64,000 nt of DNA, taken from Symsagittifera roscoffensis. Its lineage: Eukaryota; Xenacoelomorpha; Acoela; Convolutidae. Location: the NCBI RefSeq assembly GCF_963678635.1, contig NC_087069.1:23280360-23344359 (forward strand), in the 5' to 3' direction. Below, one piece after another: positions 10,417-21,495 of the stretch. Position numbers and translations under genes: made by a program. Within the stretch, counting starts at the first letter, position 1; each line of letters starts with the position of its first letter. Below the pieces are notes generated by a model. It was not told where the DNA came from. It did no database searches and saw nothing but the letters and a program-made list of their open reading frames with translations.

Positions 10417-11645
10417 TCGGGAAGCGGGTTTTAAAACCTGTAGATTCACTAGTGGACGTTGTCCGAACAACTATTTTTACTGTTCTAACTCAAAAATTTC
10501 AAAAATTTTCTGAATTTATAGTGTTTCGTTTTCTCAAAAATAACGAAAATTCGGTTTTTGGTTCCAAAATAGTTCCAACCACTTTCGAACTAGACTTAAC
10601 CGGTTCTATTTATTATGGTAGTGAAGTTACGATGTACTACACTACTTTAGTGCTTTTTTTGCGTTTCAAAAAATATCAATATCTCAAAATCGCGACTAGT
10701 GGGGGGATCAAAATATCGCTATTTCGACCTAAAAACCGGTCTGCTTTCTGTGTTTTTCACTGAAAAACGGTATTACAGAGTATTAATATAGGCTATATAA
10801 GTAATAATATTAGTAATACTATACCCCTCCGGGTTTGTTTAATATCCGAATTAAGGTGCTTAACTCGGATATTCGCAGTTCGGTGAAGGGTCACTACAGT
10901 GCAGCACTGTCGAGCCTCCCACAGATTGCTATCTTACTTTTTGTACAAAAGGGATACAAAACTTGTTAACGATACCCAACAGTCGATTGTTGTTGTCCTT
11001 GAGCCCCTTCTTGTTGCTCCTTGTACTGCTTGCCGATCAGTCTTCTCCCAAGATCCTTCCGAATTGAGCGCAAATCAGCTGACCCTTCCGATTGAGCGCA
11101 ATTTATCATTGACGTGCTTAAATGCTCAAATAACCCTACAGTACAAGCCTCACAAACGGGCTACAAAATTGATCGTAACAACCCTGACTGATATAAATGC
11201 CTGTGTCAACAATATATCTATCAACAACAAACGGGAGGGTCGGATCACATCTTGTCTGGGGGATGATTTCTAATGATTTTTTTTTACTTTTTACTGTTTT
11301 CGGTTTTTTCGGTTATTTTTTATGTTTTTGTTTTTCTTGGGTACTATACTACTTTTTGTTTGGTTTTATATCTTTAAGTGTTTTTGATCACAAACCTCTC
11401 AGGGGACGACAGGACCGCGAATCCCCCCACCCTTCCCGGTTCGTGAATTTTCGATCTTAACTAGGTTAAAAAGCTATTCACGATAATCCGGAAGGCTTCG
11501 CGTTCCGAACTACCCTTCCGCCACGGCGGTTTAGGCCTATTAAGGGCGTTAATGTGAGCATCCGCTCGGCGCGGAGTGCTCGTTAACGGTTCTGCCGGTC
11601 ATGATGTTAAAAAGAATAACACCCAGGAGCGCCATAAAAACATGT
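10417..11645. other. No credible gene
   Basis: One open frame of 124 codons (10899-11273, plus) has no recognisable domain and lies in repeat-associated sequence, so I do not call it. The stretch 11400-11640 is GC-richer and holds CCCGGAAG-like words of the same repeat family. Confidence 0.4.
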
Positions 11646-11689
11646 ATGTAACATTCGCCCGGAAGATACATATCGACGGAAAATAAAAC
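11646..11689 (+). repeat. 44-bp block, exact copy 2
   Basis: Identical to 2498-2541 (see there). The flanking sequence on both sides differs apart from short matches, so it is a shared fragment rather than a long repeat. Confidence 0.85.
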
Positions 11690-11788
11690 ATTTACAGTTA
11701 ACTTAATTGTTCTCCGATTCTACTTGCTTGTAGTTGACTTCATTTGCGCTTTCTTGTGATGGGTTTCTGAGCTGAACGACAGTAGGAT

Positions 11789-12103
11789 CAGGGGCGGATT
11801 TAGAGGGCGGGGAGGGGGTTCTGACGTTCTCTTTCCCCCTCAGGGTTTCGACCCCAATATATACTAACTTTGAGGGGAAGCGCACCAAAAAAAAAACGCG
11901 ATTTTTCGAAACACGACATTGTTTGACCTATTTTTTCAAAAAGTTGCCTGCGGCGCTAAAAATTTGGCCAAATCAGCGTCTTTTTAGTGCTTTACGAGAG
12001 CTCCGAAAAATCAATTTGGTCGATCTAAAAAAAAGGTTGTCAAAATTTTTGAAAATTTTTTGAAAATCCGCCACCCTCTAAAAAATCCTAGATCCGCCCC
12101 CTG
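11789..12103. mobile_element. hAT-type MITE with 8-bp target duplication
   Basis: The left end reads CAGGGGCGGATTTAG. The right end is its inverse with one change (CTAGATCCGCCCCCTG). The 8 bases before the element (AGTAGGAT, 11781-11788) and after it (AATAGGAT, 12104-12111) match at 7 of 8, the target-site length of hAT transposons. The 315-bp interior has no open frame and contains poly-A/T runs, so it is a non-autonomous copy. Left-end look-alikes (CAGGGGCGG) occur at 38856 and 54471. Confidence 0.85.
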
Positions 12104-12882
12104 AATAGGATATTGGTACCTAAGATCTCCCCTGGCCAAACTAACCTTCCGCGCCTTTAGCGATCCAACGCTCTGATTCAATTATTGTGATAACGTCATC
12201 TATAGCACTTTTAATCGCACTTTACACTTTGTTTGACCCCTTTGAAGCACACTTTACATCTCGTTGGTTAAAACTCGGTACTGATTTTATTGGTAAATGT
12301 AATATCTTTTATCCTTTATATAAAAAGGAAATCGGGCTTGCGTAATTAGTTTGGAAAATTGTTCGCCACCGGCTTTTACCAATCTTGATTTTAAGTAACG
12401 TCCTATTGTTTTGTTCCTATTCCTCTCCTATTAACTTTCTAAGAAATGTCGTACTGTCTATATTACCAGCTATTTCTCTTATGGTAGGAGTCGCAAACAA
12501 GGCAAATTCATTTTTCGCTTTCTGTCTGATCCTGGATCACAATTGTTTCACACTGAAAACTATTCGATGATTGTTTTATTTGACTCACCCTGGTGCGTTT
12601 GGAGTATCTAGCAAACTGCCGTAGCCCACTGTAATTGTTATGAGGAAAGTTTTTTCTGAGAAGTTTTCATCTTGGGTTGCTTTATGAAGTTATCGCAGTT
12701 CTGACGCGTTTTGTGTCTCCTTTGTACAAATATGTTAGCCAATCCCGTGGTATGTCGAAAATTTTGGTGAACGTTTTCGCCAAATTCTAGAAACCAACCA
12801 GCTTCTCTCTTTTGTTTGTACATCATTTTATCCTGTTTGGTCACGACCGCGACTGTAGGTTAGTGCAACCGTAGGGATCTTT
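12104..12882. other. No gene seen
   Basis: Open frames of about 60 residues on both strands (12385-12570 plus, 12638-12844 minus) carry no recognised domain and no splice context that I trust. Confidence 0.4.
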
Positions 12883-13227
12883 CCCGCACTGGAGTTCCAT
12901 GGATAACAAACGATTATATTGTAATTTTATAGTCAGTATCTATACAATTACAAAAGTAATCCATTATAATACATCAAAAATGGATTAAAATTCATTAATT
13001 TTTACATCAATATAATCAATTATAATCGATTATAATCGATTATAATTAAAACAAAATGAAAAATGTAACATGTTTCTTATATTTTTTGTATGCCAATAAA
13101 ATCCCTTAAATTCGATTATAATCAATTATAATGGATTTTTTCGAGAGGTTAGTCATGCAATTTACAACTTTTTTTAATTTTTGTCTTAAATACCCCGTTT
13201 ACCCCCTCCCTGATTACCCCCCCCCCC

Positions 13228-13266
<39 letters not shown>

Positions 13267-13754
13267 CCTGTTTACACCCCCCCCCCCCGTTTACCCCCCC
13301 CCCCCCCCCCCCCCCCCCGTTTTCCTCCCAGCTTACACCACCCCACCCCCTCCCCCTCCCCCTCCCCCTGGTATAGTCACCCCCTCCCTCTGTTATAGTC
13401 ACCCCCTCCCACAGTTTACCCCTTCTCAGTTTACCCCCCGTTTAGTGGAGGAGGGGGTATGGACATTGACGACAGATGGGGGGCAAAGTGAGGGGTAGGC
13501 GAGGGTTAATTCGTAGGTTTAGATTGCGAGTAGTCCGTGAGTTAAAAAATGTAAAGATTATAATCCGTTATAATCAATTACAATGGATTTTAATTGGATT
13601 TTAATCCATTATAATGGATTTTAATGGATTGTAATTTTACGAAAATAATAGATTTCGTGGCCTAAATTTGCAACAATAATTGATTATAATGACAACATTT
13701 TAGACAACAGCTTTCCATTATAAACGATTATTATCCATGATGCTCCGGTGCGGG
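12883..13754. mobile_element. 872-bp terminal-inverted-repeat element with subterminal ATTATAATCGATT repeats
   Basis: The left end CCCGCACTGGAG, then TCCATGGATAA and an ACGATTA word, pairs with the right end (13720-13754), whose reverse complement reads CCCGCACCGGAG, then TCATGGATAA. Inside both ends are many copies of ATTATAATCGATT/ATTATAATGGATT. The centre (13217-13440) is simple sequence. No transposase frame is present, so it is a non-autonomous element. I could not define a target duplication (two T on each side at best). Confidence 0.7.
13217..13440. repeat. Poly-C, (CA)n and C-rich simple repeats
   Basis: A C-run, then about 16 CA units, then further C-runs separated by GTTTA words, then CCCCCT repeats and GTTTACCCC/GTTATAGTCACC words. 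It lies inside the inverted-repeat element above. Runs this long are prone to length errors in assembly. Confidence 0.9.
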
Positions 13755-14754
13755 TTGCTTCCTTACAGTTGTCTCTCAATTGCATCATGTGGCAGTTCAA
13801 ATAAGGAAAGGTCGCTTATATTTTTCCATGAATTTGATTTTTTCCTTTACGTTTTTTCCCGATGAGTTTTTCTGAAATACATTTGTTGAAAAAATTGTCT
13901 CCATTTATTCTTTTTTCGAACATTATAGTTTTGGGGGAAAATTATTTTTGACCCAGACAAAAATACAGTCAGAGCCCTCAAAACATGGCCTGCATGCAAT
14001 TTTTTCTATAAAAATAATTTTAGATCATTATTAGTCATGGCAATTGGTCTTCGATTTTATATTGCAGGTGGGAACACAAATTGTCAAACAACCAGTTTCG
14101 AAAAATCATTGTTATCACTGTCAAATTTTTGTTCATATCCGTCAAAGGTATATGGGAGGAAGTGGTAGAAGAGCCGTATTTTAACCTAAGCTACATTGAT
14201 GAATATTTATACATCCACGTGATGAATTATCTGATAAACTTTTGAATAAAGTTAACCAGGAATTAGTTATCGGAAACATAAAGAAAAAGCTGGAGTTACT
14301 CGTCCAAGTCGCAGAGAAACACCTGGTAGCAACTCAGATTCCTAAAATAATTTAAAAAACACTGATAAAGACATTGTAGAGGACAACAGCAACACAAAAG
14401 ACTAAAATTTGACACAGACAGTGAACCCGATGAAAACAACTTAATAGAAGAAAAGATGCACTTCCGGTGTCGCGATATGTCTTCAGACACTTTGCGAATA
14501 CTTTTATTTGGCATATTAAAAAAATTGCTTTTGTATATGACTTAGTGAGATACCACTGGGACACACTTTTTGAAAATTTGTTTTGTCAATAACTAGGTCG
14601 GCAATTAAATTGTTTCTGACTCTTTTTTTTTATTTCATTTAATTTTAATCATTTAGTTCAGTTTAGTTTATACCAGCACTTTAAAATAAATTTGTCAGAT
14701 TATTTCTGGCTGTAGCATTATTGGGAGTATTTTTCAAAAAAAATTTTTTTTTAG
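13755..14754. other. No gene seen; intron of the fibrinogen-related gene is likely
   Basis: I looked for the N-terminal half of a fibrinogen-related domain and did not find it. The sequence ends in a poly-T tract and AG at 14753-14754 that form the acceptor of the next exon, so at least its 3' part should be intron. Confidence 0.45.
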
Positions 14755-15101
14755 ACTTCAAGGTTGGCCCTGCTCCCAGCTACAGATTAACTTTTGGTAC
14801 AATGGTGGCCAAGATTGAGAACGGGGAGAACACCGCTGTTACAGATAGAGGCTTCGACCTTCACAATGGAATGTCCTTCTCTGCTCATGACAAGGACCAA
14901 GACAGATGGGTGAAAGGAAACTGTGCTGAAGAATCTGGAGGAGGAGGTGGTTGGTGGTATAAAAAATGTCACTCTATTAATTTGAATGGAAAGGTGACTA
15001 CTTCCGACAGAAGTAATCTCTTAGAAATGAGATATTTCGATGGTAATGAAGTCAGAATGATGTCAACCAGTGAGATGAAAATTATCCGTGTTGATAATTG
15101 A
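14755..15101 (+). CDS. Fibrinogen-related (FReD) C-terminal exon, partial gene
   Basis: An acceptor (poly-T then TTAG, 14753-14754) opens an exon that carries about 115 residues to a TGA at 15099-15101. The hallmarks of the C-terminal half of the fibrinogen domain are all visible: a G-x-x-FSAHDKDQD calcium-site loop, an NCAEE motif, GGWWYKKCHSINLNG, and a closing MKII strand. The two cysteines of the conserved disulfide (NCA and KCH) are both present. The full domain is about 215 residues, so the first half lies on exons that I cannot find within the window upstream. Secreted FReD proteins act as pattern-recognition lectins or matrix proteins, but without the N-terminus the role is open. A glycine run precedes GWWY. 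An AATAAA lies 435 bases after the stop. Confidence 0.85.
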
Positions 15102-15535
15102 ACAGTATATCAAACTATATATGCTGGACGAGAGAACATGATTTAACTAAACACATTAACTAGTTCGGAATATCTAACAAAATTTAATGTTTACTTTAGT
15201 TCTTGAACAAAATTACTGCGTTTTCAGAATTTCGTATTGAAAAAAGTATCTTCATTATCAACGAGTAATTCAAGATTGAAACAAACCGATTGAAAAAAAA
15301 AGATTTTTTTTTGAATAATTTTTTTCATGGTTTCAACTTTCCATTATAACTCATCAAATGCCAAAAAGAGCTCTTTTGAATTTACAAGTTTTGCACATCT
15401 AAGATGAAAAATTTCAACAAGTCTAATTTAAACATGCTTGGGTTTTTTTAATTTTGTGTTTCGAGAAAAAAAAAGTTCCTTTGGAAATCTCATTCAGTTT
15501 CTGAAACGTTTTGGATTGTAATTTTGTTCTCTTTA

Positions 15536-15541
15536 AATAAA
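15536..15541 (+). terminator. Possible poly(A) signal of the FReD gene
   Basis: AATAAA on the coding strand, 435 bases after the stop. In AT-rich DNA this word is common, so the assignment is weak. Confidence 0.3.
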
Positions 15542-18500
15542 AATAAGGCAATTTGATCGAAGGCAGATCAAAGGCAGAGCACACTTAACAAAATGTTTTT
15601 CGTAGGATTCTATTGATCGCCTTTCTGTTTTACTTCTGGAGAGATGGATAAAAGATTGGCACTGCAGCAAAAAAGTCGAACTGACTATCTCTGTTATTAA
15701 AAATTTGCAATAATATCTACTTTTCTATTTATGACCTAGCTTTAGTAAGAAAAAAACTATTTGCATTATTCCCAAACAAAATTATGAACAGTCGTGTCGC
15801 ATAGAATTGCGTGGTGCAAAAAAAGCTGTTTTTGAAAAACAGAAAAAGTTGTTTTTGAGAAGCATTATGAATTATGCGAGGAACAATGTTCTTTATTAAA
15901 CACGCGTGTGTATGGATCACTGTTCATCTATTGAATAACAACCAATTGTGTTGTTGATTTCAGCAATCACAGTTCATTGTCCTCTCTCGACTGAATATAA
16001 TGACAATCAAGATTTACTTGTGAAAAAAAAACAGTTTTGCTAGTTATTTTAACAACTTGTGTAAAAATGGCACTATATATTTTTAGGGTTTCCCCCTTTT
16101 TAACTCTAAACAACTTAAAACCCTACAATTTCACTCCCTACTTTTTGCTGCCTTAGCAATTTAAAAAATGAAATGACCTTGCCAAAATTTCAATGAATCA
16201 TTCCAAAATGAACCAAAAACAAGCAATAGTTCGATAATTTTCAAAAGCCCGCGTATAATTAGACGTTCTTTTACTAATATGGTCTAAATTTCTAGACCTT
16301 TTCAGCCAGTTTAGAAATTTAAAAAAGGTTTAATCAATGCCAAAAGCCTAAAAATCAATATATTTTAGAATCATTCTCGAACTTAAACTTATGACCTGAT
16401 CGCTTTGTCAGCTTTTTTTTGAACTGTTGGCACAAAAACTGTCAGAACTTAATTTTTGTTAGAAATTTTACGCCAAAGTGTTGTGAAATAGCACAAGCAG
16501 CTTTTCTAGTAATCATAATGGTTTAGCGAAAAGTCTAATTGAAATTAAATTACAAACTTGTTGATAAGAGTCTTAAATAAATTAGGAAGCCTCCTTCTAG
16601 CAAGTATAACTAAGATAAAACAAGTTTTTCATTGTACTGTGTTAAATTGGAATACAAGAGTTATATTGTTGTCGATTTAAATTGTTTAGTAGAGAAATGA
16701 CTAAGTGTTTAAAAGTACGGTGTTAAATTGTATGTCATTAAATTATAGGACACCATTTTTAGAAAGCATTACTGAACTAAATCAAATCACAAAGTATTTA
16801 TGTGACGGTTAACTTTTCACAGTTTTGCTTCGAAGAAAACCGTTAACTTCCGTAAAATTTCCGCGGCTAGTAGATGAATTGTTATAAAAAGCAAGCAAAC
16901 AAGGACAAGGCTTTCAAAAAGTGGGGAAAAATTACTCCATATAATCTTAACTACTTAAGAAACAAAAAAAACAACACACTCGAAATTATCGGGAAGACTA
17001 AAATTGCAATCTTATCTTCATTTAATTGCAACAGAAAAATTAATTAAATGTAACAGCAGTTCCAAAGACCTGTTCATCGTTTGATATATGAACGTCATAA
17101 AAGTTTCCCATTTTCGCATTTCAACGGATCAATTCAACAAATACTCAATGTCGATTGCAATTGATTTAGCGCAAACTGGCTACCACTGTTCATTATATCG
17201 ACTTTCGAAACGAAAGTTACGGAATTTTTGTGCTTGGGTGGTTTTTTTTTCTTCTGACAAAATTCGACTATTTAACTAGCCATTTTCGACAAAATTTTCT
17301 TATAACATTCAAAAGGTATTGTTGTCATGAGGTTTAATTTGAAAATATTTTTCGCTTGTGATCATTTTTTGTAATGTTTAGGGGCTTAAAGATAGTCATT
17401 TTGGCCAACTTGAGACAATTACCGCGCGATATATTTCGCGCTATTATTGCGTAAGCAGAGATTTGATCCGTCTTAGAAATCGTTTGAAATTGGTTGAACG
17501 AAGCTTATTTGCCATAATTGATTTGTTACTGGGAGCGTAATTTATCACTTTGAATTTAATATTGCATATGTGGGAATGATTTTAACAAAAAAACTCAAAA
17601 AAAATTTTTTTATTAGATTTTCTTTTTGATGTTATTTTTGCCCCATAGACTTTAATAACTTCGCCCTGATACGAGCAGTTTTTGGTAGTATTTTAATAAT
17701 TGGCTGAAATTTTATTCAAAGGTGTTTTTTTTTGGCACAGCATTTCTTTTTTGAGCATTCGTTTACTTTGGTGTAAACTTAACTAATTGACTAATCCTGA
17801 AATTGACCCATCCTTAAAACAAAAATAAACATTAAGGATGTTTTGAAAAGTGACCTGAAGAACAGGGAAAAGTTACCTTATGCGCAAAAATTAACAAGTG
17901 AAACTCATTTCACCACTCTTTATTTTCGATATCTGGAATGCTCTACCAATCATCCACCGCAAAAAAAATTCAAAAAATATTTCGCTAACATAACTATATT
18001 TCCAATTGACGAAACTAGTTTGCAAACTTTCGAAAAAAAAAATAGCGACAAAATTTTTTTCGGTAATTTCAAATAATTGGAAAAATTTTTGCTGTCGCCA
18101 TCAAAAAAATGCTAGCCATAAATTTTCCATATATTGGAATTGAATTATTAGCAGTTGTGTGACAAAAGTTCATGTGGTACAATACAAGGAATTTTATACC
18201 AAAACAAGATAGTAGTTCTTCGAAATTCTGATGAAACTATTTTAGCAAAATGAAATTTGTATGATTAGTATTTATTCGTAGACTTAAATTATGGAATTGT
18301 ATGATTAGCATTTTTGGTCTATGGAGGTCAACACGGGAAGAGTGATAAAGTTGCTTCGTGAAATTTGGGAAAAATTATATTATCGTGTGATATCTTGTGT
18401 GCTGTTGAACACTTGAAAATTGTACTCACAGCGAGTTCCGCAATTTTCGAAAAATAAACTGTTACTCATTCTAGATACAAGTTGTCTGAATCACGGTATT

Positions 18501-19827
18501 TGTAATAATCCATTGTACATCGGGCCATGAATAATTTGATATGGCTATAATTTATAATCTTTGACAATAGCTGGAAAACCAATACCAACAAACCTTGGTT
18601 ATTTTAGACCAAAACTGAGACAGATGGCGATTTAAATCATTTAAATCAACGACCAAATCAATCTTTGTGATGTCGCAAAAACAATCGAGGCAAATTTTTA
18701 ATGTACAACGTTTCTGCATGAACTCCAATTTTCATAGATTTATATTGATAATTCGAATTTTGATTTGTTTTTAATACAACTTTCAAAAGATTTTTGATGC
18801 ATATACTTGGGTTTAAGCTGCTTTTGAAAACTGTTATCAACGTTACTCCTGGTTGATTACTTCAACGTTATTTCAACTTCGGGTTTCGGGTCAAAAGCTG
18901 TCTGTAAGTTCGATTGATTTTTCAAAATATAAGTTGAATACTTTGACGGGGAAGGAAAATGCTTCTCTGCAAAAATCAAATGAACAAAAAATTTTTTAGA
19001 AACTCTGGATTCATCCAGTTTTCTATATCATTTGAAACTGAATACTCCATCCATCACATCTTTAGTTTCGGGACCAAAATCAACACTTCATTCAACCTTA
19101 AGCTTAAAAAATCATATATATACATAGGGGCCGATTGAGATGGGGTGGGTAGACGCCTTCTCTCAGGAAATCATAAAGTCGCCCTCGGAGCCAGTTATAC
19201 AAATTTTGAGGTCGTAGCGCGCGCCAAAAAAACTCATTTTTGTCAAAAGTTTTCCAAAAAGTGGCTTAAAACGCGTTTTCATCTGTTTGTTCAAAAAGTT
19301 GATGTCTGTGGCGCAGAAATATTGATCTAAACACGGATATTTTGAAGTTATGGGAGAGATCAGTAAATTAATTTGTTCGAGCCAAGAAAAGATTGAAAAT
19401 ATTTATATAAAAATGCAGATTTATCTACGTATATAGGGAAGCCTATATTTATCTACGTATATAGTGAATTTCATACAGTTTTATAACAAAAACTGTAATA
19501 ATTGGTATGCGACTACTAGGTGTTTTTAGGAACAATCAAATGATTTAAAATTTTAGCCTGTTTTTTGAACAGAAATAACTTTATGTTTCTGTTTGAAATT
19601 GATTAACATGTGACGTCACAGAAAATGTTCAATGTGATTTATTTTTTCGTCATTTTTGAAATGTATTTACGGAAAAAATGCGTAACATACAGTTTCAAAA
19701 AGTAAAAATTATCAAGCAATTTTCCATGCAAAAATGAGTTATTCAATTTACTTTAAAACAAGTTTGAAGAATTTTAATATATTTGTTGGTTTGATAAAAA
19801 GCTTGTCATACAGTTTCAGACATGGAA
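15542..19827. other. 4.3 kb AT-rich intergenic DNA, no gene seen
   Basis: Open frames reach only 60-77 codons and are rich in Lys, Asn, Phe and Ile, as expected by chance at this composition. Near 19127-19330 there is a GGGGCCGATTGAG word and an interior resembling the hAT-type MITE at 11789, perhaps a degraded relative. Nothing else was recognised. Confidence 0.45.
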
Positions 19828-19831
19828 ATAC

Positions 19832-20241
19832 TGGAACCTGATCTAGACTACATTTTATGATTGGATAATTTAGATATTTTACCAAGGTAAAGTATTTAAT
19901 ATTAACCAATCATGATCCATCTAACTAACAACCCACTTATTTGTAAGTGCTGAAGTTACTTGTAATTTCAGCACCAGAGAGATTTGAATTTAACTTAGAA
20001 ATTAGTTGGACTCTCCCGAGCACTTCAGCAGCCGCAATAAACCAGTATACCCTAGATCTATTGAGCCTAGCAGAGACTAGTTAAACAACCTGAGACTAGA
20101 TAGTATAAGAGTAAGATTAGGATCGGTATTAGACTAAGAAGTTGCACGAATCTATCCGGCCGAAAATAAGATAGCGTGACGAGCAGACGGTGTACCCTAT
20201 CCGAAATTACTCTATGAGTTAACCAACTCGGTCCTAACTCA
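19832..20241 (+). repeat. 5' LTR (410 bp)
   Basis: It begins TGGAACCTGATC and ends GTCCTAACTCA. Compared base by base with 38335-38744 it differs only at 19886 (G versus T). It contains AATAAA at 20036-20041, a TATAAG word near 20102 and a hairpin (GTGCTGAA...TTCAGCAC) at 19947-19974. Confidence 0.97.
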
Positions 20242-20243
20242 TC

Positions 20244-20266
20244 TGGTGCGACCATAAGTCTCGAAC
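20244..20266 (+). promoter_or_regulatory. Primer binding site, tRNA 3' end complement
   Basis: Two bases after the LTR the sequence TGGTGCGACCATAAG starts with TGG, the complement of a tRNA CCA end. It runs on into TCTCGAAC, the complement of the standard T-loop word GTTCGAGA, at nearly the right distance (one base short). The primer tRNA may therefore pair through the acceptor stem and T arm. I could not name the tRNA. Confidence 0.75.
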
Positions 20267-20328
20267 AAGACCTTAATAGCTTAGAATTAACCAAAATAGA
20301 TTAGAAATTAGACAAAAACATTTAAAAA

Positions 20329-20562
20329 ATGTTATACGACAATAATTTAATCGAAATGTCTCTACGACTCAATAGATCAGAGCCAATATTCCGAACCATA
20401 ACAGAACTACCCGGAATTGGAAGAAGACCTCGAACCAGAGACGACATACGACAAAGTAGAAACTTGCCATATAGCTATATGATAGTTAGGCAAAAACCAG
20501 AACAAACTTTTATATTTAGAATACTACTAGCAATGAATTTAGATTTTCATTTGCAAACATAA
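20329..20562 (+). CDS. Small leader ORF, 77 codons, uncertain
   Basis: This is the first ATG after the primer site. It encodes a basic, Arg-rich peptide of 77 residues with no known domain. Because the methionine-free ORF at 31180 needs a start codon from elsewhere, a spliced leader exon ending inside this ORF would be one way to supply it; an AAAGTAGAAAC word near 20454 could be a weak donor. Equally it may be a chance frame. Confidence 0.25.
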   Translation: MLYDNNLIEMSLRLNRSEPIFRTITELPGIGRRPRTRDDIRQSRNLPYSYMIVRQKPEQTFIFRILLAMNLDFHLQT

Positions 20563-20893
20563 AACCTTGAAGTTAATCTTCAAAATCATTTCAGGCGCTA
20601 AACAAAATTATTAATATACAATAACGATTGATAAAAAGATCTAAGATCGTTTTCCTAAAACTCTGCAGTAATATACAAAACATGTTTGAAAAATATTTAT
20701 TGAAAAATAAAAAATAAAAATTAGTAGCATGACAATAAATGGTTAGTAATCATAAATCATCCCGTTGTTCCAGCTCCATCACCTAAAACATAACAGCAAT
20801 CATAAACCCACTAATATCATCAAAACACTAAATCTTTCCTTTACACACATTTAAAATTTTATTAAAACTTAAATTCACTTAATTTTAAAACCA

Positions 20894-20978
20894 GATCATC
20901 AAGGCTTATCCTTGGATCTTAAATCATTTCCTACTTAATTAAATTTCAAACTTGATCATCAAGGCTTATCCTTGGATC
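20894..20978 (+). repeat. Twin 25-bp direct repeats, each a hairpin, in the element leader
   Basis: An identical 25-base sequence (GATCATCAAGG, CTTAT, CCTTGGATC) occurs at 20894-20918 and 20954-20978, 60 bases apart. Each copy folds: GATC-AT-CAAGG pairs with CCTTGGATC around CTTAT. Paired hairpins in the untranslated leader ahead of gag are where retroviruses place packaging and dimerisation signals, so that role is a fair inference. Confidence 0.7.
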
Positions 20979-21495
20979 AAACAGAACAACTTTGTTCTCC
21001 CCCACCCACTTAATTAGTGTCTAACGACCTCAAACGTCGATTCACTACCCAACCCTTTCTAAAGACCTAAGACTAATAGAAATTTTTAAACAAAACTAAT
21101 CATTCAAATTAGGATAAACAGTGAAGAACTTCGGTTATTCATCCTTCACTTGACCCCCCCTCTTACCAGACCCAGGATAAATCTTAGACTTAGTAAGTTT
21201 AAAATAGTATCTAACGAACTACTCGCGTTCTAATTATACCTGAACCTTGTGGATCGATTTACCATTCTCCAACCCTTGAACACAATCACTACCCCTAAGT
21301 AAGATTAAGTAAGTTAACACCTTAACTTATACTAGCCACGAGAAAGTAAAAAATCATTCTTCGGAATCGATATACTTTTCTCTCCAACCCTGAACAAATA
21401 GACCCAGGTTAAGCTAACCAAAAAATCGTAAGAACTAACAGTTTAAGAAAATAGAAACCATTTAACAACCTTTTGCATCCGTCATCCTAAACCTT

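Noticed and set aside
10899-11273. 124-codon open frame on the plus strand
   Set aside because: No recognisable domain, repeat-derived surroundings, no splice context.
2498-11689. The repeated blocks as LTRs of a retroelement
   Set aside because: The block order differs on the two sides and no TG...CA ends, primer site or reverse transcriptase was found in between.
13131-13402. Open frames of poly-Pro/His/Thr on one strand and poly-Gly/Arg/Val on the other
   Set aside because: They are translations of poly-C and CA simple repeats.
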